Positions 35,471 through 44,204 are shown, counted from the stretch's first letter. The stretch: 45,124 nucleotides of DNA from Leptospira sp. (GCA_027531445.1 JAPZRK010000021.1:1-45124); one strand, 5' to 3'. Program-made: numbers and translations. Notes: generated by a model from the letters alone, not told the origin.

Positions 35471-35833
35471 TTAGATCAGAATATGATGCGCTTTGAATAC
35501 TCTTTTCGCCAAAGCAACTAACTCATTATCTGTTGGATGATCTACAGTTTCCACACCTATCACCTTCTGTAAAACATCCTTATGGTGCTCCTCCAAATAC
35601 TTTTTAAAATGATCCTTTCCTAAACCTGGACCAACTAACAAAATCTCTTGAAAATGGGATAAGTCTTTTGAAAGTGCATTAAAAAACTTTTTTTCATCTT
35701 CCTTGCCTGCACTATCTGAATGATGGTGGGTGTGATGTTCTTTGCGATCCACCTTGTGTCCCTCTTTTGTTTTCTCAGTGAATTCAAAAATTTTAGCGTG
35801 TTTATTATCTAACCATACGATCGAATGCGACAT
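35471..35833 (-). CDS. eRF1-like small protein (translational machinery protein family)
   Basis: 120 aa. It matches a family of small bacterial proteins related to the central/third domain of eRF1 and Dom34: HSIVWLDNKHAKIFEF at the start, a His-rich linker (HHTHHHSDS), then FFNALSKDLSHFQEILLVGP, GPGLGKDHFKKYLEEHH and the terminal VIGVETVDHPTDNELVALAK. The strong GGAGGA four bases before ATG suggests good expression. Such proteins are proposed to bind ribosomes, but a function is not established. A terminator follows at 35409-35434. The His-rich linker could bind metal. Confidence 0.8.
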   Translation of the reverse strand: MSHSIVWLDNKHAKIFEFTEKTKEGHKVDRKEHHTHHHSDSAGKEDEKKFFNALSKDLSHFQEILLVGPGLGKDHFKKYLEEHHKDVLQKVIGVETVDHPTDNELVALAKRVFKAHHILI

Positions 35834-35875
35834 TGATTCCTCCGCGGCAATTGAAATGATGCCAATTACAGCTTA

Positions 35876-35915
35876 AGAAAAAAGTCTTTCTATGGCGCGT
35901 GTAAAACGAAAGACT
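35876..35915 (-). terminator. Rho-independent terminator after the 56-aa gene
   Basis: On the reverse strand AGTCTTTC and GAAAGACT (35908-35915 and 35883-35890) form an eight-base-pair stem with a 17-base loop followed by TTTTTTCTT. It lies 62 bases after the stop of the small membrane-protein gene and separates it from the eRF1-like gene. Confidence 0.5.
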
Positions 35916-35977
35916 AAGAGGCTAAAGAGAATTGATATTCATCAAGGTTGAAAAATGATCATAAAAGTCGCAGGCGT

Positions 35978-36148
35978 TTACGTGGGATTACGAAGTGCTC
36001 GAATTAAGGCCAGAATTCCCAACGGAATCGGCGTCCAAAAAAAGTCTTTCAGTTCGCTCAAATGAGAGGAATTGTCCCCGATCAAGTACATAGAGATGGA
36101 AGCTAAAAACGAAATCACGGCAATCACCAAAAGTAAAGTTTTATTCAA
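35978..36148 (-). CDS. Small two-helix membrane protein (56 aa, TTG start)
   Basis: A 56-codon gene: MNKTLLLVIAVISFLASISM then a polar loop (YLIGDNSSHLSELKDFF), a second hydrophobic stretch (WTPIPLGILALIRALR) and NPT. GGGAG lies six bases before the TTG start, a good ribosome site, and a hairpin with a U tract follows the gene. These signs support a real small membrane protein. Function unknown. It is divergent from the adenylate cyclase gene across a 168-base gap in which I see no other frame. Confidence 0.75.
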   Translation of the reverse strand: MNKTLLLVIAVISFLASISMYLIGDNSSHLSELKDFFWTPIPLGILALIRALRNPT

Positions 36149-36316
36149 AATAGTCTCCCTTTAGAAAGAAATAGTTGTACACTGAATTGAGCATCTAAAA
36201 ATCATAGATCAAGATTGTTTGCAAGTCTTTTTTGAATAAGATCTGGATTCAATTCAACGTTTAGGAAGCTCTGTTGCGTAAAGCTAGTATTTCGGAAAAA
36301 GGCAAACTTTCAACAC

Positions 36317-37762
36317 ATGAATGATTTATTATTTGATGATATCTTAAAACAACGTGAGGAAAGAAACGAACGAATCGTCGCCTTCGCTCGATTATTCTTC
36401 GTATTGGTTCCGGGAATTTTGGATTTTCTCGCATACTTACAAGTGATCCAATTTACGGTGATCGATCCAGACCGTATGACTTTGTTTATTGATGCGATGT
36501 TTATCTCATTTTCTGCACTCGTTTTATTTGTTGTAACGAAGTCATCATACAACCCAAATTTAAAATTTCTTACGATTACAATGGACTACTGTTTCGTGGG
36601 AGTCATGATAACATTTGATCCAACGATTCCAAGAGATGCAAATAACGTGAATTGGATTGCCATGATTGCAACACTGTTTATTTTCATGTACAATTTAATT
36701 CGATTTTCAAAATTAGCCACCTTATACTCCGCTAGTTTATCTATTATTTTTTTCTTTTCCCTAGTTCATTTTTCAAACACAGGAATTAACGGTGATACAT
36801 ATCCGATTCTTATGGGTTTGGTTATGTTTTTAATGATAGGATATTACATTACAAGAACAAATGCTGAGATGATGCAAGAAGCAAATACGAAAAAGATGAT
36901 GGAGCGGTTTTTGCCTCCGCAACTTGTAGATGAATTGTACAAACACCAAAATAACCTAAACCCCGCTGGAAACCATCAAAAAGTAACCATTCTATTTTCT
37001 GATATTCGCTCCTTCACTGCGATTTCAGAAACTATGCATCCGACTAACGTAGTCTCATTACTCAATGATTATCTTTCACTGATGACTGAAATCATATTTA
37101 AATATGAAGGTACAATCGATAAATTTATTGGCGATGCCATTATGACAATTTATGGAGCGCCGATTCGGAATAATAATGATGAAATGCGAGCCATTCAGAC
37201 CGCCTTAGAAATGGTACACGCTCTTCCTTCCATCAGCTCAAAACATCCCGAACTCAAAGAACCCTTAGAAATCGGTATCGGTATACATACTGGAGACGTG
37301 ATTATCGGAAATATAGGATCGAAAAAACGTCTCGACTATACGGCGATTGGTGACAATGTAAACCTTGCATCTAGAATAGAGAGCCTAACTAAATTTTACA
37401 AATGTAAAATCATCATCTCAGAAACCACTCTCCAATCAATTGAACCAATGGATGACTATAAAAGCTTGATCATCAGAGAAATTGATACAGTCTTGGTTAA
37501 AGGAAGGACTACGTCCATAACCTTATTTGAAATAATGGGATTTCAAAACGACATCCACTCTAAAAAAGCGAATGCAACAAAAGAAACATTTGGAGTCGCT
37601 CTAACTTTATTCAAACAAAAAAAATTCGAAGCTGCGTTAAAACATTTTGAAGCTTTATCAGATGATAACGTATCAAATATTTACAAAAATCGTTGTTTGG
37701 AATATATCGATAATCCTCCGCCCGAAACTTGGAACGGAATTCATACGATGACTGAAAAATAG
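36317..37762 (+). CDS. Class III adenylate cyclase with membrane sensor domain
   Basis: 481 aa. Residues about 20-190 contain six membrane helices; the cyclase domain (about 215-400) makes cAMP from ATP. Visible residues: metal Asp D229 (ILFSDIRSFTAIS) and D273 (KFIGDAIM), adenine-recognising K269 and T342 (DYTAIGDNVN), and transition-state N349 and R353. The Lys/Thr pair places it in the subclass (IIIb) that includes bicarbonate-stimulated enzymes. A C-terminal TPR-like helical part (about 425-465) follows. The N-terminal topology resembles that of the window's hybrid kinases. ATP as substrate is inferred from the Lys. Confidence 0.88.
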   Translation: MNDLLFDDILKQREERNERIVAFARLFFVLVPGILDFLAYLQVIQFTVIDPDRMTLFIDAMFISFSALVLFVVTKSSYNPNLKFLTITMDYCFVGVMITFDPTIPRDANNVNWIAMIATLFIFMYNLIRFSKLATLYSASLSIIFFFSLVHFSNTGINGDTYPILMGLVMFLMIGYYITRTNAEMMQEANTKKMMERFLPPQLVDELYKHQNNLNPAGNHQKVTILFSDIRSFTAISETMHPTNVVSLLNDYLSLMTEIIFKYEGTIDKFIGDAIMTIYGAPIRNNNDEMRAIQTALEMVHALPSISSKHPELKEPLEIGIGIHTGDVIIGNIGSKKRLDYTAIGDNVNLASRIESLTKFYKCKIIISETTLQSIEPMDDYKSLIIREIDTVLVKGRTTSITLFEIMGFQNDIHSKKANATKETFGVALTLFKQKKFEAALKHFEALSDDNVSNIYKNRCLEYIDNPPPETWNGIHTMTEK

Positions 37763-37800
37763 GCGAGACATATTTTCTCTAATCGTATTTCTATTGTAAA

Positions 37801-38646
37801 GTGCGGTATCTAATCCTTTTACACACAGCATTACTATTTTACAGTTGCCAAATTAGTTGGTATGTAAATAGTTCTGACCCAGAGAAATCTCTCGTTTTCG
37901 ATCCGTCAAAAAGATCATGTTTTATTTCTAACTTACGCTATCTTCCCGTTTTAAATGTTAAAACAAAATCTCCATTCAATCCCCTTGCTGAAATCATATT
38001 ATCTGACACTACTTATACGATACAAAAACCTGAATATATAGGTCTCGATCCAGAATTTATCACTTTTCTAAAGCAAAGACTAAAGACAAAAAATAAAATC
38101 GAAATTATAACTCAACTTTATAATGTTCCCATATCTTTCAAAGAAAATCCTGATTTTCAAAAGTTATATTCAAAGAAATCATTTTCAAGATATGAAGAAA
38201 TCGCAAAAAGTAGAAAAGCGAATCCCGCATTTTTTGATCTTCTAAAAACATATGCAGATATAATGGATGAAAGAACGATCATTCTTTATGAAAATGAAAA
38301 TCCTTATACACATAATATCGAAAGCTGTGATAACTACTTCTATTTTTCAAAATATCGTAATGAAGAAAATCAATACAATTTACAGTTTCTACTTACGTTA
38401 GGTCTTTTGCCTGATTTTCGATACCAAAATCATCACTATGAAGTTCTTTATCGAAAAAATGCAAATGGTAAAATCGAAAGTTTTCCTTTTGTCATTGGCT
38501 ATCGAAAATCCCTATCATTACTTTATATTCCAACGTTTTCTCTTTACAATACTGTCTCTGATTTTGATCAGGAATACAAATTTTCGGAAGAATCTGAAGA
38601 AATGTTTTTAGATTTACTTGCGAAGCAGATGGAAAGATATCTATGA
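37801..38646 (+). CDS. Putative lipoprotein of unknown function
   Basis: 281 aa, GTG start, 38 bases after the cyclase gene and probably in its operon. A short signal (MRYLILLHTALLFYSC) ends in a lipobox-like FYSC, Cys16. The rest is soluble, rich in Tyr, Phe and Lys, with cysteines at RSCFIS and ESCDNYF. No domain is recognised. Its stop overlaps the start of the next lipoprotein gene (ATGA), so the two products are translated together and may act as a pair. Confidence 0.65.
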   Translation: MRYLILLHTALLFYSCQISWYVNSSDPEKSLVFDPSKRSCFISNLRYLPVLNVKTKSPFNPLAEIILSDTTYTIQKPEYIGLDPEFITFLKQRLKTKNKIEIITQLYNVPISFKENPDFQKLYSKKSFSRYEEIAKSRKANPAFFDLLKTYADIMDERTIILYENENPYTHNIESCDNYFYFSKYRNEENQYNLQFLLTLGLLPDFRYQNHHYEVLYRKNANGKIESFPFVIGYRKSLSLLYIPTFSLYNTVSDFDQEYKFSEESEEMFLDLLAKQMERYL

Positions 38647-39572
38647 AATTTTTATTCATCGTATTGGTATTTCTAATTCAATGCAAAACACTCACTCCTT
38701 CTGATAACTTTGACCCTGATTATGGTGACATTGAAGGCAATATCTATGAATCCAAGAAGGGTAAGTTTGTGTGTTATGTTCCTGTGGATGCGAGGGATGC
38801 AGTCATGGAAGATGGAAACTTCAAAGTAAGCTTTTTTCAAAAGGATTTAGGTTTATACAAAGTTCAAGCTATCAATCTTACATCTGATTTGAAAAATAAA
38901 ATCGTTGAACAAGGAAAGGAGAGTGTGTTTAAGAATTTTATACAAGATCAATTGATTCAAAAAATTAAGCCAAGTTATCCAAAAATACAAATATCATCTT
39001 CCATCTATTCAGCAGACTTCCGAGATGGAACTTACTTCTTTTTGTTATCTCTCGGAAACGATTCACAGAAAATTCAAAATGATAAACTACCATATTCAAA
39101 TTATGCGATGATGATTTTTAGCGTTGGAGATTTTTTATACTTAATCACGAGAGATTCTATTCAATTTGATTCGAACGAAGCCATTCAAAAGAAAAACTTG
39201 GATCTAATCCAAGAGGATGCGATAAGTAGACTATTAGATTTTCATTCACGTATTGCTATCGTAGGCGATCTTATGAGTTCAGATTTAGCATTAGAAGCAT
39301 TCGATGCAGAAATTGAAATTGAGGATGAAGGGTTAGAAGAAGGAGGTTCTAGTTCTAGCATCGGTGGGGAAATCGATCTATCTGGTATTATAAAAATCTT
39401 ACAAACCCAATGGAATGCAAATAGAGGTAGATTCAATATAAGACCAGGAAGATTTAAATTTGATCAGAGACGTTTTAATACAAACAGATTAAAAATGAGC
39501 GGACGCACACACATTAAGCCAGGCAGGTTTAAAGTAAAAAGTTCTTTCAAAAGCAGAGGATTTAAAAGATAA
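38643..39572 (+). CDS. Putative lipoprotein with basic GRF-repeat tail
   Basis: 309 aa. The signal ends in LIQC (Cys14). Residues about 20-210 are soluble without a recognised domain; about 220-240 is an acidic run with a Ser/Gly-rich piece (EDEGLEEGGSSSSIGG). From about 258 the tail is basic and repetitive: NRGRFNIRPGRFKF at 260-273 and IKPGRFKV at 291-298 (25 residues apart), ending FKSRGFKR. Such a tail suggests binding to an acidic surface polymer or nucleic acid. The gene overlaps the previous one by four bases. It converges on the GNAT gene with an eight-base gap. Confidence 0.65.
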   Translation: MKFLFIVLVFLIQCKTLTPSDNFDPDYGDIEGNIYESKKGKFVCYVPVDARDAVMEDGNFKVSFFQKDLGLYKVQAINLTSDLKNKIVEQGKESVFKNFIQDQLIQKIKPSYPKIQISSSIYSADFRDGTYFFLLSLGNDSQKIQNDKLPYSNYAMMIFSVGDFLYLITRDSIQFDSNEAIQKKNLDLIQEDAISRLLDFHSRIAIVGDLMSSDLALEAFDAEIEIEDEGLEEGGSSSSIGGEIDLSGIIKILQTQWNANRGRFNIRPGRFKFDQRRFNTNRLKMSGRTHIKPGRFKVKSSFKSRGFKR

Positions 39573-39580
39573 TTCAAAAT

Positions 39581-40033
39581 CTACAATACCGCCTTCCAGA
39601 AATAGGTTAAAAATTCTGATTCTTTTACAAAGCCCTCTTTTTCATACAAGGACCTTGCCTGTTGATTGTCAGCGGCCGTGCTAAGTTCCAATCCTTTTCC
39701 CAGATTTGAAAGTGTAAATTTCTTTGCTTCACCAATCAATAGCTTTGCGATGCCCTTTTTGCGAAATTCTTCACGGACATACAAATCATTAAGAATATAT
39801 GACCTCTGCATTGAGATCGAAGAAAAAACGGGATACAACTGAGTAAATCCAGCAAAGGAATCATTCTCCTTTGTTTCAGCTATAAATATGATGGACTGCA
39901 TGTGCTCCATTCGATTTTGTAAAAAAGTCTCTGCGCCTTGTATATCTGATCTTTGACCATAAAACTGTCTGTATAGATCAAAGATCTCAGCGAGTCTGGA
40001 AATGTCTTTGTAGTTTGCTTGTCTAATTATCAT
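39581..40033 (-). CDS. GNAT-family N-acetyltransferase
   Basis: 150 aa with the GNAT fold: strand and helix at the start (IIRQANYKDISRLAEIFDLYRQFYG), an acyl-CoA-binding motif A at residues 82-100 (NDLYVREEFRKKGIAKLLI, R91-x-x-G-x-A), the motif B helix (LELSTAADNQQARSLYEKEGF) and a closing YFWKA. It moves acetyl from acetyl-CoA to an amine, unknown here. The ATG overlaps the stop of the small upstream ORF (ATGA), suggesting translational coupling. Confidence 0.9.
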   Translation of the reverse strand: MIIRQANYKDISRLAEIFDLYRQFYGQRSDIQGAETFLQNRMEHMQSIIFIAETKENDSFAGFTQLYPVFSSISMQRSYILNDLYVREEFRKKGIAKLLIGEAKKFTLSNLGKGLELSTAADNQQARSLYEKEGFVKESEFLTYFWKAVL

Positions 40034-40170
40034 ATATTTATTGTTAGTGTGTTATTTAGATGGGATGGTTTAAATTTACGCAAATAAACTTCCTTAGAAG
40101 CTCCAACCCAATCTTCAACATTAATTCCATTGCGCATCCTATATGCAATCAAATTCAAAAATTGGACCAT
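40030..40170 (-). CDS. DUF2934-like small protein (46 aa)
   Basis: A 46-codon frame from ATG (complement of 40168-40170) to TGA (40030-40032). The segment IAYRMRNGINVEDWVGASKE matches the DUF2934 pattern (AY, then Gly, DW, A, E), a family of small bacterial proteins without known function. The stop overlaps the start of the GNAT gene (ATGA). No strong ribosome site is visible. I infer a real gene from the motif and the overlap; a chance frame remains possible. Confidence 0.5.
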   Translation of the reverse strand: MVQFLNLIAYRMRNGINVEDWVGASKEVYLRKFKPSHLNNTLTINI

Positions 40171-40227
40171 AGAATTCGATCGACAAAAAGTAACTTCCAA
40201 TCTAAATGAACAAAGGATCGCAAAACG

Positions 40228-40896
40228 GTGTCATCATTGGAACAAATTGAAGGAATCATTTTTGATATGGATGGTGTGATTGTAGACAATCACAGATTTC
40301 ATTTTCGTGCCTGGATGGAATTTGCATCCAAATACAAATTTGAATTGAACGACGAGATTTATCGAAATGATTTTAATGGGAAAACGAACGCCGACTTGTT
40401 TCGAATGATTTTTGGAAAAATCACCGAAGAAGAGATATTAGCCTATTCTCTGGAAAAAGAGGTCAATTATCAAAAACTCTATGCTTCTGAGATTAAGCCA
40501 CATACCGGACTAGTAGAATTTTTAAAGGATCTCAAATCAAAAAACTACCGAATCGCACTTGGAACCTCCGCTCCCACGACAAATGTAGATTTTACTATGA
40601 ATGCTCTCGGTATGCGTGACTACTTTGATGTGATCATTGACGGATCCCAAGTATCAAAAGGCAAACCCGATCCCGAAGTTTATCTCAAATGTGCAAAGAG
40701 TCTTGGACTTCATCCCAATCATTGTGTTGTCTTCGAAGATTCGTTAGCTGGTCTACAATCAGGGAAAAATGCAGGATGTTCCATTATTGGAGTTGCGACT
40801 TCCCATACAAGAGAAGAGTTACTTCCTACTGTCAAAAATATCATTAATGATTTTACAGAAATTGGGAATCAATTTCCCGCCGTAATGAAAGCATAA
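40228..40896 (+). CDS. HAD-superfamily phosphatase / beta-phosphoglucomutase-like
   Basis: 222 aa, GTG start, with AAAGGA upstream. The HAD motif I is IIFDMDGVIVDN with catalytic D13 and D15, motif II is ALGTSAP, motif III the K of KGKPDPEVY, and motif IV FEDSLAGL. The cap helix region (about 20-85) fits subclass I. The DGVIVDN stretch and the length fit both beta-phosphoglucomutase and small sugar-phosphate phosphatases. It is 15 bases upstream of copA, so co-transcription is likely, but the substrates do not obviously connect. Confidence 0.85.
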   Translation: MSSLEQIEGIIFDMDGVIVDNHRFHFRAWMEFASKYKFELNDEIYRNDFNGKTNADLFRMIFGKITEEEILAYSLEKEVNYQKLYASEIKPHTGLVEFLKDLKSKNYRIALGTSAPTTNVDFTMNALGMRDYFDVIIDGSQVSKGKPDPEVYLKCAKSLGLHPNHCVVFEDSLAGLQSGKNAGCSIIGVATSHTREELLPTVKNIINDFTEIGNQFPAVMKA

Positions 40897-40911
40897 ATAA
40901 AGGAAAGTCAT

Positions 40912-43134
40912 TTGAATTCAGTTGCACAAAAGATCTCGAATCCTCCAAAGATACAAGAGTTCACTATGGATTTGTTTGGAATGACCTGCGCCAATTGTGG
41001 ACTCAGAATCGAAAAAGGTCTCGCAAATCTCGAAGGTGTAAACGAAGTTCGTGTCAACTTTGCAAGAGAATCAGTATTTTTAAAGACAAATGAAGATGTA
41101 ACCGAAAAAGACATCATCGATCAGGTAAATTCTCTTGGTTACAAAGCATCCATGCACAATCCTAACCAATTTTCCGAAACAGAAGAAAAGCACAAAACAT
41201 ACGTTAGAAATTTAAAGATTCGTTTCTTTCTTTCTGCTTTTTTTTCCCTCCCTCTCATTTATGGAATGGTCATGCACTTCCGATTTCTGAACTTTCTTCC
41301 CATGCCACATATTCTTATGGAACGGTGGGTGCAGGCTCTCTTTGCCACTCCTATTCAATTTGTGATCGGATTTCCTTTTTATTTATCAGCTTACCGTGCA
41401 CTTCGTAACAAAACTGCCAATATGGATGTATTAGTTGTTCTTGGTACTACGGCGGCGTACGGTTATAGTTTGGTGGGAAAGGATCTCTATTTTGAAACTT
41501 CAGCCATCTTAATCACATTTATCCTACTTGGCAAATGGATTGAACATATTGCAAAAGGAAAAAGTAGCGATGGCATCAATGCACTCATCAAATTAAGACC
41601 CGAAACAGCACTCGTCAAACACAAGGATTCTTGGTCTGTTGTACCAACCGAATTTTTGAAAGTTGGCGATGTGATTCAGGTCAAAGCTGGGGAAAAATTT
41701 CCTGTGGATGGGAAAATTGAAGATGGAGAGAGTTTTGCCGACGAATCGATGCTTACCGGCGAAAGCCTACCTGTAGACAAAAAGAAAGGAGATATGGTGC
41801 TTTCTGGCACAATCAATGGAAGCGGAACCCTTCTTTTTCGAGCGACTAGAGTGGGAAGTCAAACTACTCTCTCATCCATTATCAAATCCGTAGAAGATTC
41901 GTTAGGTACGAAGGCTCCCCTCCAAAGAATCGCCGACCAGATTTCTTCTTACTTCGTACCTGTTGTTGTTCTCATAAGCATATTCGATTTTTTCGTCTGG
42001 TATTTTTTGATCAATCCTTACATCATCACTTCTGCGCTAGAGACTTCGATTGCGATCCTTGTCATCGCCTGTCCTTGCGCTCTCGGACTCGCAACTCCTA
42101 TATCTTTGTTAGTTGGCACGGGCAGAGCCGCAAAAAAGGGAATCTTATTCCGAAGTGCAGATGCTTTGGAATCCGTTGCAAAAGTCAATCTCATCGCATT
42201 TGACAAAACGGGAACCTTGACAAGTGGAAAACCAAGTGTGGTTGACATAGCTAAAGATTCACAACTCTCCGATGAAGATTTTTTAACAATATTACAGAAC
42301 ATAATTTCCATCGAAAACAGTTCCGACCATCCATTAGCAAAGGCGATCGTATCATATGGAAAAGATAACAAAATACAAACCGCAGGTACGACTTTGACCA
42401 CATCAGTCATCGGAGGTGGCATCAAAACATCAATTGATGGTAGTTACTATTTTATCGGCAAACAATCATTGATCGAATCTTCAGGCATTGTTATTGGAGA
42501 GTTTCTCCTCACCACTGTATCAACCTGGAACAAAATCGGCATCACTCCTGTGTTTGCCGGAATCCAAGGTAAAATAAACACCGTTCTAGCTTTCGGCATT
42601 GAAGATACAGTGAGACCTGAAGCAAAAACTGCAATCAAAGAATTACGATCAATCGGAGTGGAACCAATGTTACTCACAGGAGATACACCATCCACTGCCG
42701 AAAAAATTGCCAAACAAGTTGATATCACAAACTTTCACTCATCGCTCCTTCCAACAGATAAATCAAATATGATTAAGTCCTTTATGTCTTCTACTGTTTA
42801 TACGGCTATGGTAGGTGACGGCATCAATGATGCACCAGCTCTTGCCACAGCAAATGTGGGAATTGCAATGGGCACTGGATCCGATGTCGCGATCCATACT
42901 GCAGATGTAATTCTCGTTAAAGGAGACATCAGACGAATTGTAGATATGATCCGTATCGGTAAAGATACTGTTACCAATATCCGCCAAAACTTCATTTGGG
43001 CACTCGGCTACAATTTGATTGGAATCCCGATTGCGGCATCAGGTCTACTTGCTCCTTGGGTGAGTGGTGCGGCAATGGCATTCAGTTCAGTTTCTGTTGT
43101 CGCAAATGCACTTCGTATGAATTTCAAAAAATGA
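40912..43134 (+). CDS. copA: Copper-exporting P1B-type ATPase (CopA)
   Basis: 740 aa. The N-terminal metal-binding domain carries GMTCANC (C26, C29). Eight membrane helices include the ion-channel motif CPC (C387-P-C389); the actuator loop has TGES, the P domain has D431-KTGT, and ATP-binding and hinge motifs appear later as HP and GDGINDAPAL. The enzyme uses ATP to export Cu(I) from the cytoplasm. TTG start with AAAGGAAAG just upstream. No CsoR/CopZ or CueR partner lies adjacent. Ag(I) transport is a related option. Specificity is inferred from the single N-terminal domain plus CPC. Confidence 0.92.
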   Translation: MNSVAQKISNPPKIQEFTMDLFGMTCANCGLRIEKGLANLEGVNEVRVNFARESVFLKTNEDVTEKDIIDQVNSLGYKASMHNPNQFSETEEKHKTYVRNLKIRFFLSAFFSLPLIYGMVMHFRFLNFLPMPHILMERWVQALFATPIQFVIGFPFYLSAYRALRNKTANMDVLVVLGTTAAYGYSLVGKDLYFETSAILITFILLGKWIEHIAKGKSSDGINALIKLRPETALVKHKDSWSVVPTEFLKVGDVIQVKAGEKFPVDGKIEDGESFADESMLTGESLPVDKKKGDMVLSGTINGSGTLLFRATRVGSQTTLSSIIKSVEDSLGTKAPLQRIADQISSYFVPVVVLISIFDFFVWYFLINPYIITSALETSIAILVIACPCALGLATPISLLVGTGRAAKKGILFRSADALESVAKVNLIAFDKTGTLTSGKPSVVDIAKDSQLSDEDFLTILQNIISIENSSDHPLAKAIVSYGKDNKIQTAGTTLTTSVIGGGIKTSIDGSYYFIGKQSLIESSGIVIGEFLLTTVSTWNKIGITPVFAGIQGKINTVLAFGIEDTVRPEAKTAIKELRSIGVEPMLLTGDTPSTAEKIAKQVDITNFHSSLLPTDKSNMIKSFMSSTVYTAMVGDGINDAPALATANVGIAMGTGSDVAIHTADVILVKGDIRRIVDMIRIGKDTVTNIRQNFIWALGYNLIGIPIAASGLLAPWVSGAAMAFSSVSVVANALRMNFKK

Positions 43135-43198
43135 TCACATTATGAAATTAATGGCGCCTCGCATTTGTTAGTTCACAGTAACTGAAATCAAGAAGCGA

Positions 43199-43256
43199 CC
43201 GGGCTTTTCGCTACAATCTTCGCTTCACTCCGATTTCCGCTACAATCCCTGGCGCG
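43199..43256. repeat. Imperfect tandem element, probably a dispersed intergenic repeat
   Basis: CGCTACAATC occurs at 43209-43218 and again at 43238-43247, 29 bases apart, within a GC-richer patch (about 43199-43256) that is unlike the AT-rich DNA on either side. It lies in the 190-base gap between copA and the pirin gene. This composition and internal repeat fit a family of dispersed intergenic repeats, but I see only one copy in this window. I see no other reading frame of note in the gap. Confidence 0.35.
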
Positions 43257-43324
43257 TTGGAAATAATTTTAAACCAACCTACGCAATTCATTACGTCTAA
43301 ATTCCAATCGGAGTCCTTAAATCA

Positions 43325-44152
43325 ATGTCAGATTTGAATTATAAAATCATCTCCATGAATCCACACCAATTCAGTGATTCATTTTCCACTTTCGGTTTTC
43401 GCTGTCCTAAACCATTTCTAAATCTTGATATCTTTCATATGTCGGCTCCCACCTTCCCGCCGCATCCACATTCTGGATTTTCAGCTATTACCTATCTATT
43501 CCCAACGTCAAAAGGCCAATTTCAAAATCGTGATAGCCATGGTGACAAATCGGTGATCGAATCCGGCGGACTCCATTGGACACAAGCCGCAAGTGGCATG
43601 TTACACGAAGAGATACCCATCCTATCTGGAACGGATTGTTATGGATTACAAATGTTCATCAAATTGCCACAAATTCATGAACTTGAAGACGGTAAGGCAT
43701 TTCACCTCTCACCGTCTGAAATTGCTTTGCATACTGAAACTGGTTTAAATCTAAAAATACTCACAGGCGAATATCAAAATAAAAAATCTAACCTAACAGA
43801 AATTCATCCGGCTGTAGATTTTTATGATATCACCCTTGAAAAGCAGGCAAAACTCCAACTACCGACCAAAAGAGCGCGGATCAACCTTCTTGTCTGTTTG
43901 GAGGGAGAGATTCAAATTCTAGATGAGACCAAATGTAAAGCTCACGAGATCTTGATCGTTCAAGATTCAGAGACAACATTAGAAATCGTAGGTTCCAGCG
44001 AAACGAACCAATTTCTATTCCTTTCAGCAGATGCACTCAAGGAAGACTATACTTGGGGAGGTCCATTTTGTTTGTCCTCTGTAGAAAGATTGAATGATGC
44101 ACAAATTCGTTTCCAACAAGGCAAGATGGGGAATCTTACGCGTTCATTTTAG
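43325..44152 (+). CDS. Pirin-family cupin protein
   Basis: 275 aa with the bicupin layout of pirin. The iron site is visible as FPPHPHSGFSAITYLF (H47, H49) and GGLHWTQAASGMLHEE (H94, E96); the second cupin (about 170-260) is more degenerate. Pirins are Fe-binding proteins, some with quercetinase activity, others acting in transcription or pyruvate metabolism. The role here is open. A strong terminator follows at 44160-44204. Confidence 0.9.
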   Translation: MSDLNYKIISMNPHQFSDSFSTFGFRCPKPFLNLDIFHMSAPTFPPHPHSGFSAITYLFPTSKGQFQNRDSHGDKSVIESGGLHWTQAASGMLHEEIPILSGTDCYGLQMFIKLPQIHELEDGKAFHLSPSEIALHTETGLNLKILTGEYQNKKSNLTEIHPAVDFYDITLEKQAKLQLPTKRARINLLVCLEGEIQILDETKCKAHEILIVQDSETTLEIVGSSETNQFLFLSADALKEDYTWGGPFCLSSVERLNDAQIRFQQGKMGNLTRSF

Positions 44153-44159
44153 GGGCTAG

Positions 44160-44204
44160 AATCCAACCAGGCTTTTTGCCTGGCTGGATTTATTGTCTGT
44201 TTTT
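44160..44204 (+). terminator. Rho-independent terminator after the pirin gene
   Basis: AATCCAACCAGGC (44160-44172), loop TTTTT, and GCCTGGCTGGATT (44178-44190) form a 13-base-pair stem with one mismatch, followed by a T-rich run ending in TTTTT at 44200-44204, eight bases after the pirin stop. On the reverse strand no U tract follows the stem, so it serves the pirin side. Confidence 0.85.

Noticed and set aside
42018..42425. 135-codon minus-strand frame opposite copA
   Set aside because: Lies over the CPC and DKTGT motifs of the well-supported copA on the other strand; it is a shadow.
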